DNA of 64,000 nt from Paraplanobispora siamensis (GTDB taxonomy: Bacteria; Actinomycetota; Actinomycetes; Streptosporangiales; Streptosporangiaceae). How positions within the stretch are numbered: position 1 is the first letter of the stretch; the number at the start of each line of letters is the position of its first letter. Position numbers and translations under genes: made by a program. Positions 42,910-51,644 of this stretch are shown one piece after another. The DNA is taken from positions 1-64,000 of the forward strand of contig NZ_BOOJ01000066.1 in assembly GCF_016863175.1 (NCBI RefSeq). The letters are read 5' to 3'. The notes below the pieces were generated by a model. It was not told where the DNA came from, did no database searches, and saw nothing but the letters and a program-made list of their open reading frames with translations.

Positions 42910-43332
42910 ATGCTGGACCAGGCGCGATCCATCGCCCTGCTGCTGGGCCGTGTGGCCATCGGCGTGATCTTCCTCGTGCACGGCCTGACCAAGTTCACCG
43001 GGGGGCTGTCGGGGACGACGGCCTTCTTCGAGCAGATCGGCGTCCCGCTGGCGGGTGTGGCGGCGCCCGCGGTGGCGGTCCTCGAGGTCGCCGGGGGCGT
43101 GGCCCTCATCCTGGGCGCCGCACTGCCGATCGCCGGCACCCTGCTCGCCCTCGACATGGTCGGGGCGATCGTGTTCGTCCACGGGGCCAACGGGTTCATG
43201 GCGGACAAGGGCGGCTACGAGTTCGTCCTCGCCCTGGCCGCGGCGAGCCTGATGATCGCCTTCAGCGGCGGGGGAGCGCTGTCCGTCGACGGGTTCCTGC
43301 AGCGCCGCCGTACCGCCGTCCCCGTGGGCTGA
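42910..43332 (+). CDS. DoxX family membrane protein
   Basis: A 140-residue protein with four hydrophobic helices (LLLGRVAIGVIFLVHGLTKF opens the first pair). DoxX proteins are linked to thiosulfate:quinone or thiol-redox functions; the exact role is unknown. ATG 42910 follows GGAGG at a short spacing; the frame upstream crosses the operator. Controlled by the divergent MarR protein on the evidence of the shared operators. Confidence 0.9.
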   Translation: MLDQARSIALLLGRVAIGVIFLVHGLTKFTGGLSGTTAFFEQIGVPLAGVAAPAVAVLEVAGGVALILGAALPIAGTLLALDMVGAIVFVHGANGFMADKGGYEFVLALAAASLMIAFSGGGALSVDGFLQRRRTAVPVG

Positions 43333-43346
43333 GCGGCCGGCCGTGA

Positions 43347-43371
43347 CACCGGCGTCCGCGAGGCGCCGGTG
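43347..43371. terminator. hairpin between convergent doxX and mmuM
   Basis: CACCGGCG (43347-43354) and CGCCGGTG (43364-43371) form an 8-bp GC-rich stem with a nine-base loop just after the doxX stop. No U-tract. Confidence 0.55.
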
Positions 43372-43403
43372 ACGCCGTCGGTTCCTTACCGGTCCCGCCG
43401 GCG

Positions 43404-44267
43404 TCACAGCCGATCGGCGTGTTCGCGGATCTGCCGGATGTGCTCGGGGGTGGTACGGCAGCAGCCGCCGACGAAGGCCGCACCGGCGGTGTGCCAGTCG
43501 GCCGCGGCGGCGCCGAACTCGACGGGATCGGCCAGGCCGGTCCAGCGGCGCCGCTCGGCGTCCCAGGTCTCGCCCGAGTTGGGGTAGACCATGACGGGCT
43601 TGCCCTTGATCCGGTCGATCAGGCTGGAGACGTGGCGCGGCGCGGTGCAGTTGACCCCGATCGCGAGGATCCGCTGGTCACCGGCGAACAGCGCGGCGAC
43701 CTCCTCCATCGGGGTGCCGTCGCTGATGCTCTCGCCGTCGCGGCAGGAGAAGCTGATCCAGGCCCGCACGCCCGGGGTCCGGGCGAGCAGGCGCTTGAGC
43801 GCGCGGGCCTCGACGATGGAGGGGATGGTCTCGCAGGCCAGGAAGTCGGCCCCGGCGGAGGCCAGGATCTCCCAGCGGTCGCGGTGCCAGGCGAACAGGC
43901 CGTCCTCGTCGAGGTCGTAGTCGCCGGTGTACTCGGCGCCGTTGGCGAGGTAGGCCCCGTACGGCCCGACGCTGGCGGCCACCGCGCCCTCTCCGTGGGC
44001 GTCCCTGGCCTCGGTGGCCAGGCGCACCGACAGCTGGATGAGGTCCTCCGCCTCGGCGATGCTCAGCCCCCGGCGCAGGAACGCCGGGATGCTCGCCTGG
44101 TAACTCGCTGTGGTCGCCACCTGTGCTCCGGCGGCGAAGTAGTCGAGGTGCGCCTGGCGGATCACCGAGGGGTTCTCCAGCAGGAGTTTCGCCGACCAGA
44201 GTTCGTCGCGCAGGTCCGCGCCGAGCGCCTCCAGATGGGTCGCCAGCCCACCGTCGAGAATCACCAT
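43404..44267 (-). CDS. mmuM: homocysteine S-methyltransferase
   Basis: A 287-residue enzyme using S-methylmethionine or S-adenosylmethionine to methylate homocysteine. The zinc ligands are in GVNC (middle) and GGCC (near the end); DGGLATHLEALG opens the barrel. Length fits MmuM. It starts 14 bases after the sulfatase stop on the same strand and is probably cotranscribed with it, hinting at a shared sulfur-acquisition role. Confidence 0.93.
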   Translation of the reverse strand: MVILDGGLATHLEALGADLRDELWSAKLLLENPSVIRQAHLDYFAAGAQVATTASYQASIPAFLRRGLSIAEAEDLIQLSVRLATEARDAHGEGAVAASVGPYGAYLANGAEYTGDYDLDEDGLFAWHRDRWEILASAGADFLACETIPSIVEARALKRLLARTPGVRAWISFSCRDGESISDGTPMEEVAALFAGDQRILAIGVNCTAPRHVSSLIDRIKGKPVMVYPNSGETWDAERRRWTGLADPVEFGAAAADWHTAGAAFVGGCCRTTPEHIRQIREHADRL

Positions 44268-44281
44268 CCCGCCACTCTACG

Positions 44282-46543
44282 TCACTCGTAGCGCAGGCCG
44301 ATCTCTCTGACGATCTCCACGAAGTTCTGTCCCGCGTCGGGTGCGAAGGGCCCGGGAGTGTAGGTGACGGCGGTCAGGACGCCGGAGAAGGGGAACGGCC
44401 CGCGGGCCTCGTACAGGTCCCACGAGACGGGGGAGCGGCGGTCGATCCCCACGTCGATCCCCTCGAAGGGGGACATCGCCGCGAGCATCGGCAGGCCGGC
44501 GGCCGACGCCCGCTCCCGCCCGTCGGCCAGGACGGTGACGTCCCACAGCCAGCCGCCCGGCGCCCTCACCTCCACCCGCGCGATCCGCTCCGGTGCGGCT
44601 CCGGCCCGCAACTCGTGCATCACCCCGTAGGCGTTGAGCGCGAAGACGAGCTCCCCGTCCTCGACGTACAGCACGTAGCCGCCGCCCTGGTCGCCGTGGG
44701 CCACCAGCACGCCCTCGCCCGGCCCGGCGATCTCCGCCTCGACGGTGAAGGAGCGCCACTGCACCAGCTGGAGCGAGCGCCAGCGCTCCAGGGTGTGCAG
44801 GTCGGGCGTCAGCCGTACCGGGCCGGCGTCGGCGTGCCACGGCGGGCGCAGCAGATAGCGCAGGCGCGAGCCCTCGTCCAGCGGATACACCAGGTTCTCC
44901 CGGGCGGCCTCCTCCCAGGCCGCGGCCAGCTCGGTGACGAGGCCGGGCCGCTCGGCGGCCAGGTCGCGCAGCTGGACGCGGTCAGTGGTCTGGTCGTACA
45001 GCTCCCACTCGTGGTCGCCGAACGGGGTCAGCGGCCGGTGCCGGGTGACGATCTCCCAGCCGTCGCGGTAGAAGCCCCGGTTGCCGGCCAGCTCGAAGTA
45101 CTGCTCGGTGTGGTCGTGTACGGCCGCCGCCTCGCGCAGCGGGCCGCCCATCGAGACCCCCGTCCGGCGCAGGCCCTCGGCGGCCTCGACCCCGGTGAGG
45201 TCGAGCAGCGTCGGCAGCAGGTCGGTGACGAAGGCCCACCGGTCGCGCAGCCCCGAGGCCTCCAGGCCCGCGGGCCAGGAGAACAGCAGCGGCACCGAGT
45301 GGCCGCCCGCGTGCGTGTTGATCTTGTAGAGCCGGAAGGGCGTGTTGGAGACCGTCGCCCAGCCGCGCGGGTAGTGCGCCAGCACCCGCGGCCCGCCGAC
45401 CAGGTCGATCCCGGCCAGGTCGGCGGTGAAGTCCTCGCGGTCGTGGCCGCTGTTCTTCGACAGGAGCGTACGGAAGTACTGCGTGGTGCCGCGCTCCTCG
45501 CCCTCCCGGGAGCCGCCGTTGTCGGAGGTGAAGATGAAGATCGTGTTCTCCAGCTCGCCGAGCTCCTCCAGGACGGCGCGCAGCCGTCCCGTGCTCGCGT
45601 CGATGCTGGAGATCATCGCCGCGTAGACCTCCATGTACCTGGCGAACAGCCGGCGCTCGTCCCCGCTCAGGGAGTCCCAGGCCGGGACGTCGTCGCCGGG
45701 CACGGCGTCGCGGGGCGGCAGGGGAGTGCCCGGCGGGAACAGGCCCAGCTCGATCTGGCGCCGGTGCCTGCGCTCCCGGATCACGTCCCAGCCCGCGTCG
45801 TAGACGCCCCGGTGCGCGGCGATGTCCTCCGCCTTCGCCTGGAGCGGCGCGTGCGCGGCGCCGTGCGCGAAGTACAGGAAGAACGGCCGGCCCGGGTCCG
45901 CGGCCCTGAGCCGGCGGATCATGCCGGCGGCCCGGTCGGTGAGGTCGTCGGTCAGGTAGTAGCCGTCGGCATAGCGGTCCACCTCGACCGTGTGGTTGTC
46001 CTCCACCAGCCGGTGCGGATGGTGGAAGTTGGTGAAGGCCTCCAGGAAACCGTAGAAGCGCTCGAACCCCCGCTGCAGCGGCCAGGCGTGCCGGGGCCCG
46101 GCGTCCGACATGTCGGAGTCCTTGGTCAGGTGCCACTTGCCGACCGCGAACGTGGCCCACCCGGCGTCCCGGAAGATCTCGGCGGCGGTGACCGCGTCAC
46201 GGGAGATCTCCCCGGCGTACCCGGGGAAGCCCGGGTCGGAGTTGGCGACGTGCCCGACCCCGGCCAGGTGCGGGTTGACCCCGGTCAGCAGCGCCGCCCT
46301 GGTCGGCGAGCACATGGGGGTGACGTGGAAGTTCGTCCACTGCACCCCGCCGGCGGCCAGCGCGTCCAGGTGCAGGGTGGGGATCTCCGACCCGTAGCAC
46401 CCCAGATCGGAGAAGCCCACGTCGTCGGCGAGCACGATGACGATGTTGGGCCTGCCCGCCGCCGACGCCCGCGGCGGCCACCACGACTCCGACCCCGCGA
46501 ACGTCCGCCCCACCCGCCCGGGGAAACCCTCGTACTCGATCAT
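44282..46543 (-). CDS. arylsulfatase (type I, formylglycine)
   Basis: A 753-residue sulfatase. The formylglycine site is CSPTRAALLTG (Cys78), with metal ligands Asp40 and Asp41 in LADDVGFSD and the later FTSDNGGSREG and VGKWHL motifs. The length and the C-terminal beta domain match large PAS-type arylsulfatases, cytoplasmic here since no signal peptide is visible. Maturation needs a formylglycine-generating enzyme or a radical enzyme; neither is in this window. Upstream of mmuM in a likely operon. Confidence 0.93.
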   Translation of the reverse strand: MIEYEGFPGRVGRTFAGSESWWPPRASAAGRPNIVIVLADDVGFSDLGCYGSEIPTLHLDALAAGGVQWTNFHVTPMCSPTRAALLTGVNPHLAGVGHVANSDPGFPGYAGEISRDAVTAAEIFRDAGWATFAVGKWHLTKDSDMSDAGPRHAWPLQRGFERFYGFLEAFTNFHHPHRLVEDNHTVEVDRYADGYYLTDDLTDRAAGMIRRLRAADPGRPFFLYFAHGAAHAPLQAKAEDIAAHRGVYDAGWDVIRERRHRRQIELGLFPPGTPLPPRDAVPGDDVPAWDSLSGDERRLFARYMEVYAAMISSIDASTGRLRAVLEELGELENTIFIFTSDNGGSREGEERGTTQYFRTLLSKNSGHDREDFTADLAGIDLVGGPRVLAHYPRGWATVSNTPFRLYKINTHAGGHSVPLLFSWPAGLEASGLRDRWAFVTDLLPTLLDLTGVEAAEGLRRTGVSMGGPLREAAAVHDHTEQYFELAGNRGFYRDGWEIVTRHRPLTPFGDHEWELYDQTTDRVQLRDLAAERPGLVTELAAAWEEAARENLVYPLDEGSRLRYLLRPPWHADAGPVRLTPDLHTLERWRSLQLVQWRSFTVEAEIAGPGEGVLVAHGDQGGGYVLYVEDGELVFALNAYGVMHELRAGAAPERIARVEVRAPGGWLWDVTVLADGRERASAAGLPMLAAMSPFEGIDVGIDRRSPVSWDLYEARGPFPFSGVLTAVTYTPGPFAPDAGQNFVEIVREIGLRYE

Positions 46544-46584
46544 GCGCGGATTATAGGAATCGGCCGCGCCGAATCCTTGTCACC

Positions 46585-46660
46585 GCCGTACAGAGATTGC
46601 CGGCCGTACGGAGACTTCCGGTCGTACAGAGGCCCTGGGGCGGGCGGGCGGGCGGGCGCG
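46585..46660. repeat. 18-bp tandem repeat and GGGC run after DUF885 gene
   Basis: Units of 18 bp start at 46585 (GCCGTACAGAGATTGCCG), 46603 (GCCGTACGGAGACTTCCG) and 46621 (partial). They are followed by a run of CGGG repeats. The array sits just downstream of the DUF885 stop at 46672 on the minus strand. Confidence 0.7.
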
Positions 46661-46671
46661 AAGGCCCCGCG

Positions 46672-48306
46672 TCAGGCGATGCGGCGCAGGGCCTCGGCCA
46701 GGTTGGCCAGGCCGATTGGGCCCAGGTTCAGGGCGGCGGTGTGCCAGCCGCGCAGGTCGAAGCCGGCGCCCAGGCGCTGCCGGGCCTCCTCGCGGGCGGC
46801 CAGCCAGGCGCGCTCGCCGAGCTTGTAGGACGGCGCCTGGCCCGGCCAGCCGAAGTAGCGGACCACCTCGGCGTGGACCCGGTGCGGCTCGCACCGGCCG
46901 CGCTCGCGCAGCACCTCGCACGCCTTGTCGAAGGTCCACTTCGAGCCGTCGGGCAGCGGCAGGTCCAGGTGGACGCCGATGTCGATGACCACCCGGGCGG
47001 CCCGCAGCGCCGACCCGCCGAGCATGCCCAGACGGGTGCCCGGCTCGGTGAACCAGCCCAGCTCGTCGGCCAGCCTCTCGGCGTACAGCGCCCAGCCCTC
47101 GCCGTGACCGCTCACCCAGGAGTTCCTGCCGAAGCGCGACAGGCTCTCCCCGGCCACCCGGGTCTGGCCGAGCTGCAGGTGGTGGCCGGGCACGCCCTCG
47201 TGGAAGACCGTGGTCAGCTCGTTCCAGGTGGTGAACCGCTCTCCGGCGCCCTCGCCCACCGGCCACCAGGTACGGCCGGGCCGGGACAGGTCCTCGCTCG
47301 GCGAGGTGTAGTAGGCCGCGCCCGAGGTCGAGCCGAGGGCCAGGGTCACATCCACCCGGCGCAGCGGCTCGGCGATGTCGAAGTGGGTGCCGTGGAGCCG
47401 CTCGATCGCCTCGTCGTGGCGCTCCTGCAGCCAGCCCCGGTAGGCGTCCAGGCCCTCGACGAAGTGCCTCTCGTTGAGGATCGCGGTCGCCTCCCGCACC
47501 GACGCGCCGGGCCGGACCCGGTCCGCCTCGGCGGCCAGTTCCGCCTCGATCCGGGCCAGCTCGGCCCAGCCCCACTCGTAGGCGTCCACCGGGTCGACGT
47601 CGGCGCCCAGGCTTATCCGGGCGTTCACCGCGTAGCGCTCCGCGCCGACCGGGTCGGCCTCGGCGGCCCGGGGGGCGTAGTCCTCCCGCAGGTAGCGGGC
47701 GGTCTCCAGGTAGGCGGCGTACGCGGCCGCCGCGCCCTCCTCCAGGGCGGCCCGCGCCGGTCCGTCGCCGTAGGAGGCGATCAGGCTCGCATGCGTGGCG
47801 GCGGTCGCGAACAGCTCGACCTGCACCGCCAGCTCCAGCGCCTGGCGGCGGGCCGCGGCCAGGCCGCGCGAGAGCCCCTCCTCCAGGCTCGCCCGCCAGC
47901 CGCCGAGCATCTCCGGCATGCCCGCCAGCCGCGCCGCCACATTGCGCCAGTCGTCCTCGGTCTCGTGCGGCAGCAGGTCCACGCCGTCGCGCAGGTCGGT
48001 GACCGGGCCGAACGGCGCCCGCACGTCCCGCAGCGGCTCACCGATCTCATGCCAGGCGAGCTCGGCCTCCAGGCGTTCGCGCAGGTGCGCGGCGGCCCGC
48101 GTGTCGGCCTTGCCCTCCGGCTCCAGCGTGCCGAGCCTGTCCAGGGTCCGGCTGATGAGAGCGGCCCGGGCGGCGATCCCGTCGGGCCCGTAGTCGGAGG
48201 TGGCGGCGAACTCGACGTCGATCCCGTGAGCCGCGGCCCCGACCGGGTCGAGGGCGGCGGAGCGGGTGACGTAGTCGTCGCAGAGATCGAATATCGGGCT
48301 CGTCAT
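46672..48306 (-). CDS. DUF885 family metallopeptidase
   Basis: A 544-residue, largely helical protein related to zinc carboxypeptidases of the M3/M32 type. The zinc motif is HEGVPGHHLQ with the downstream GHGEGWALYAERL. No signal peptide is present, so it is probably a cytoplasmic peptidase; the family also includes proteins of unknown substrate. It lies 128 bases from the sulfatase start, with a repeat array between. Confidence 0.92.
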   Translation of the reverse strand: MTSPIFDLCDDYVTRSAALDPVGAAAHGIDVEFAATSDYGPDGIAARAALISRTLDRLGTLEPEGKADTRAAAHLRERLEAELAWHEIGEPLRDVRAPFGPVTDLRDGVDLLPHETEDDWRNVAARLAGMPEMLGGWRASLEEGLSRGLAAARRQALELAVQVELFATAATHASLIASYGDGPARAALEEGAAAAYAAYLETARYLREDYAPRAAEADPVGAERYAVNARISLGADVDPVDAYEWGWAELARIEAELAAEADRVRPGASVREATAILNERHFVEGLDAYRGWLQERHDEAIERLHGTHFDIAEPLRRVDVTLALGSTSGAAYYTSPSEDLSRPGRTWWPVGEGAGERFTTWNELTTVFHEGVPGHHLQLGQTRVAGESLSRFGRNSWVSGHGEGWALYAERLADELGWFTEPGTRLGMLGGSALRAARVVIDIGVHLDLPLPDGSKWTFDKACEVLRERGRCEPHRVHAEVVRYFGWPGQAPSYKLGERAWLAAREEARQRLGAGFDLRGWHTAALNLGPIGLANLAEALRRIA

Positions 48307-48392
48307 CTGCGCACCCTAGCCGACGGCGACCAGGTCCGGCCGGGCCGGCGGGTTCGGGCGGCAGGGGCCCGCCAACGGACCTCAAGGAAAAG

Positions 48393-48411
48393 TTAGGTTA
48401 GGCTTTCCTAA
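48393..48411. promoter_or_regulatory. iron box (DmdR/IdeR operator)
   Basis: TTAGGTTAGGCTTTCCTAA matches the 19-base palindromic consensus TTAGGTTAGSCTAACCTAA at all but two positions. It lies 141 bases upstream of the siderophore-interacting protein gene and should repress it when iron is plentiful. Confidence 0.88.
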
Positions 48412-48551
48412 ACAAATTGATCAGTGATCTCCGTGGACCCCCGTGCCGCGCCTGCGGCGGCCTCACGGCGCCCGCGCCGGGGCCCCGGACGGGCCCGGAG
48501 AGATCCCGTGAAGGGCCCCGTAGACATCCCACGAAGGGACTGTGAGAACCC

Positions 48552-49364
48552 ATGACCCCGCCGCGCCCCGCCGTCGTCCGGCATCCCCTCGCCTACCGGC
48601 TGCTCGAGGTCAGGCGGGTGGACCGGATCACTCCCGGCACCGTGCGCGTCACCCTGGCGGGCGCGGAGCTGGAGGGCTTCCGCGAGCAGGCGCCCACCGA
48701 CCACGTCAAGCTCTGCTTCCCCGCGCCCGGCGCCGAGTTGCCGGTCCCGGCCGTCGTCGAGGACGACGCCTGGGCGCGGGGCCCGGTCGAGCCGATCACC
48801 CGTGACTACACCGTCCGCCACTACCGGCCCGAGGCGCTGGAGCTGGATGTGGACATGGTCGTGCACGGCGACGGCGTCGCTTCCGCCTGGGCGGAGCGCG
48901 CCGAGCCCGGGATGCGGCTCGGGGTCCTCGGACCGCGCGGTTCGGTGGTCGTGCCCCCGGCCTACGACTGGTACCTGCTGGCCGCCGAGGAGACGGGGAT
49001 CCCCGCACTGGGCCGCTGGCTGGAGGCGCTGCCCGCCGGGGTGAAGGTGATCGCGTTCGCCGAGGTCGCGGGCCCGCAGGAGGAGCAACCGCTGGCCGTG
49101 CGCGACGGCGTCCGCCTGACCTGGCTGCACCGGGGCGCCGCCGAGCCCGGGACGACCGACCTGCTGGAGCGGGCCATCCGGGCGGCCGACCTGCCCGGCG
49201 GCACGGGCTACGCCTGGGTCGCGGGCGAGGCCCGCACGCTCAGGCCGATCCGCCGCCACCTGCGGGAGGAACGCGGTCTGGCCCCGGAGCAGGTCGACGT
49301 CGACGGCTACTGGAAGCGCGGCGAGGCCGACCACGACCACCACCGAGACGACGAGGACGAGTGA
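48552..49364 (+). CDS. siderophore-interacting protein (ferric-siderophore reductase)
   Basis: A 270-residue FAD/NAD(P)H reductase of the ViuB/YqjH type. The FAD-binding site is DYTVRHYRPE, the NAD-binding part includes LLAAEETGIPALGRWLE, and the C-terminal GYWKRGEAD is typical. It releases iron from imported siderophores in the cytoplasm. The last ten residues are His/Asp/Glu-rich (DHDHHRDDEDE), an extra metal-binding-like tail. It heads the iron-regulated island, with an iron box upstream; an array of tandem repeats starts right after the stop. Confidence 0.93.
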   Translation: MTPPRPAVVRHPLAYRLLEVRRVDRITPGTVRVTLAGAELEGFREQAPTDHVKLCFPAPGAELPVPAVVEDDAWARGPVEPITRDYTVRHYRPEALELDVDMVVHGDGVASAWAERAEPGMRLGVLGPRGSVVVPPAYDWYLLAAEETGIPALGRWLEALPAGVKVIAFAEVAGPQEEQPLAVRDGVRLTWLHRGAAEPGTTDLLERAIRAADLPGGTGYAWVAGEARTLRPIRRHLREERGLAPEQVDVDGYWKRGEADHDHHRDDEDE

Positions 49365-49366
49365 CC

Positions 49367-49550
49367 CGCCCCGCTCCGCGCACCCGGATCCGCCCCGCTC
49401 CGCGCACCCGGAGCCTCCCCGCACCCGCCTCACCGGACCGCCGGAGCATTCCCGTACACACCTCACCCGACCGCCGGAGGGTCCTCGTGTCCGCCTCACC
49501 CGATCGCCGGGGGATCTTCCCGCCGGTCGCCCCCGTCCGCCGGAGGGCCT
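49367..49550. repeat. 24-bp and 33-bp tandem repeats between SIP and fecCD genes
   Basis: CGCCCCGCTCCGCGCACCCG occurs at 49367 and 49391 (24-bp period), then units starting CCTCACCSGACCGCCGGAG at 49428, 49461 and 49494 (33-bp period). The array begins three bases after the SIP stop and runs almost to the permease start at 49552. Confidence 0.85.
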
Positions 49551-49551
49551 G

Positions 49552-50535
49552 ATGCGGTGGACCGGACTCGCCGTCTCCTTCGCGGCCCTGGGCGTCGTGG
49601 CGGTGCTCAGCATCACGGTCGGCGCCCAGGCGATCCCGCTGGAGGAGGTCTGGCAGCAGCTGTGGAACCCCACCGGCGGGGAGAGCGCCGCGATCGTCCA
49701 CGACCTGCGCGTGCCCCGGACGCTCCTGGGCCTGTGCGTCGGCACCGCGCTCGGCCTGGCCGGGGCGCTCATGCAGGGGCTCACCCGCAACCCGCTGGCC
49801 GACCCCGGCCTGCTCGGCGTCAACTCCGGGGCGTCGCTGGCCGTGGTCGGCTCCATCGTGTTCTTCGACGTCACGGACATGCGGACCTGGGTGTGGTTCT
49901 CCATGGCGGGCGCGGCCCTGGCCGCCGCCGCCGTCTACGCCCTGGGCGCGACGGGACGCGGCGCGGCCGGTCCCGCCCGGCTGGTGCTGGCCGGCGCGGC
50001 CGTCAGCGCCGCCCTGCTCTCGGCCGTCGAGGCGATGCTCACCCTGGACGCCGGGGCGTTCGACCGGTGGCGTTTCTGGGACGTGGGCGCGCTCGCGGGC
50101 CGGGACGCGGCGGTCGTCGCGGAGATCGCGCCGTTCGTCGCCGTGGGCGCCGTGCTCGCGCTCGGGCTCGGGCGGGGGCTCAACGCCATCGCCCTGGGCG
50201 AGCAGGCCGGCCAGGGGCTGGGCGTGAACCTGCCCCGGGTCCGGCTCGGCGGGGCCGCGGCGATCATGCTGCTCTGCGGCGCGGCCACCGCCGCCGCCGG
50301 GCCCATCGGGTTCATCGGGCTCATGGCCCCGCACGCCGTACGCGCCTTCACCGGGCCGGACAACCGCTGGGTCCTGGCCTACTCGGCCGTCCTGGCCCCG
50401 GCCCTGCTGCTCACCGCCGACGTCGTCGGCAGGGTGGTGGTACGGCCGGGCGAACTGGAGAGCGGCATCGTCACCGCGTTCGTCGGAGCCCCGGTCCTGA
50501 TCTACCTCCTGCGCCGCCGGGCCGTCCGCCTGTGA
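49552..50535 (+). CDS. iron-siderophore ABC permease (FecCD), first
   Basis: A 327-residue permease with about nine or ten hydrophobic helices and the FecCD motifs LVLAGAAVSAALLSAVEAM, RWRFWDVGAL, and GPIGFIGLMAPHAVR, the loop that touches the ATPase. It forms a dimer with the second FecCD permease. The preceding repeat array leaves no clear Shine-Dalgarno except GGAGGG about five bases before ATG 49552. Confidence 0.93.
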   Translation: MRWTGLAVSFAALGVVAVLSITVGAQAIPLEEVWQQLWNPTGGESAAIVHDLRVPRTLLGLCVGTALGLAGALMQGLTRNPLADPGLLGVNSGASLAVVGSIVFFDVTDMRTWVWFSMAGAALAAAAVYALGATGRGAAGPARLVLAGAAVSAALLSAVEAMLTLDAGAFDRWRFWDVGALAGRDAAVVAEIAPFVAVGAVLALGLGRGLNAIALGEQAGQGLGVNLPRVRLGGAAAIMLLCGAATAAAGPIGFIGLMAPHAVRAFTGPDNRWVLAYSAVLAPALLLTADVVGRVVVRPGELESGIVTAFVGAPVLIYLLRRRAVRL

Positions 50536-50566
50536 GCCGTCTTCCCGTCCCGAAGGACCCCTCGCC

Positions 50567-51607
50567 GTGAGCGTCTACCGCATCCTCAGCACTCCCTCCC
50601 GCCGGATCTCCGTGCGGGTCCACCTCCGCGCCTCGGCGGTCGTCGCGGTCCTGCTGGCCGCCACGGCCGCGGTCGTGCTGGTCGCCATGGGCACCGGGTC
50701 CGCGGTGCCGGTCGGCGACGTCGTCAGGACCCTGCTCGGCGGGGGCGACGCCATGAGCGAGATGGTCGTCTACGAGCTCCGCGCCCCGCGGGCGGCGCTC
50801 GCCCTCCTGGTCGGGGCGGCGCTCGGCGCCGGTGGCGCCATCGTGCAGAGCCTGTCACGCAACCCGCTCGGCAGCCCGGACGTCGTCGGGGTGAACGCCG
50901 GTGCGGCGGCGGGCGCGGTCCTGGTGATCCTCGTCGTCGGCGCCCCCACACCCCTGGGCGTCGCCGCAGGCGCGCTGGCCTGCGGCCTGGCCGCGGCTCT
51001 GGCGGTCTACGCGCTGTCCTACACGCGCGGGGTGCAGGGCACCCGGCTGATCCTGGTGGGCGTCGCCGTCACCGCCATGCTCCATTCGGTCATCGCCTAC
51101 CTGCTGACCAGGGCCGATCTGTACGAGTCGCAGGGCGCCAAGGTGTGGCTGGTGGGCAGCCTGGCCGGAGCGGGCTGGGAGCGGGTGGGGCCGGTGGCGG
51201 CGGCGACGGCCGTACTGCTGCCCGCCGCGCTGGTGCTGGGCCGGTCGCTGGGCACCATGGAGATGGGCGACGACGCGGCCGGCGCCCTCGGCCTGCGGGT
51301 GGAGCGCCTGCGCTTCGCCCTGCTGCTGGTGGCCGTGGCGTTGTCCGGGACGGCGGTCTCCGCCGCCGGTCCCATCGCCTTCGTGGCCCTGGCCGCCCCG
51401 CAGCTCGCCCGGAGGCTGACCCGGGCCCCGGGGGCGGGCGTCGCCGCGGCCTCGGCCGCCGGCGCCCTGCTGCTGGCGACCGCCGACCTGGCGGTCCAGC
51501 GGCTGCCGACCCCCGGCCAGCTGCCCGTGGGGGTGCTGACCGGGGGCCTGGGCGGCCTCTACCTCGCCTGGCTGCTCCACCGCGAGTGGCGGGCGGGCCG
51601 CTCCTGA
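50567..51607 (+). CDS. iron-siderophore ABC permease (FecCD), second
   Basis: A 346-residue FecCD permease with RAPRAALALLVGAALGAGGA at the start and GPIAFVALAAPQLARRLTR as the ATPase-contact loop. Partner of the first permease. Start GTG 50567, 31 bases after the previous stop. No ATP-binding gene follows: the next gene is the convergent binding protein, so the ATPase must be supplied from elsewhere. Confidence 0.93.
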   Translation: MSVYRILSTPSRRISVRVHLRASAVVAVLLAATAAVVLVAMGTGSAVPVGDVVRTLLGGGDAMSEMVVYELRAPRAALALLVGAALGAGGAIVQSLSRNPLGSPDVVGVNAGAAAGAVLVILVVGAPTPLGVAAGALACGLAAALAVYALSYTRGVQGTRLILVGVAVTAMLHSVIAYLLTRADLYESQGAKVWLVGSLAGAGWERVGPVAAATAVLLPAALVLGRSLGTMEMGDDAAGALGLRVERLRFALLLVAVALSGTAVSAAGPIAFVALAAPQLARRLTRAPGAGVAAASAAGALLLATADLAVQRLPTPGQLPVGVLTGGLGGLYLAWLLHREWRAGRS

Positions 51608-51630
51608 CCACCGGATGCGGGAGCGGCCCG
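51594..51630. terminator. hairpin spanning end of second fecCD gene
   Basis: An 11-bp perfect stem, CGGGCCGCTCC (51594-51604) with GGAGCGGCCCG (51620-51630), around a 15-base loop that holds the stop codon of the permease. It lies between convergent genes and lacks a U-tract. Confidence 0.6.
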
Positions 51631-51644
51631 GAGCGGGCGCGGCG

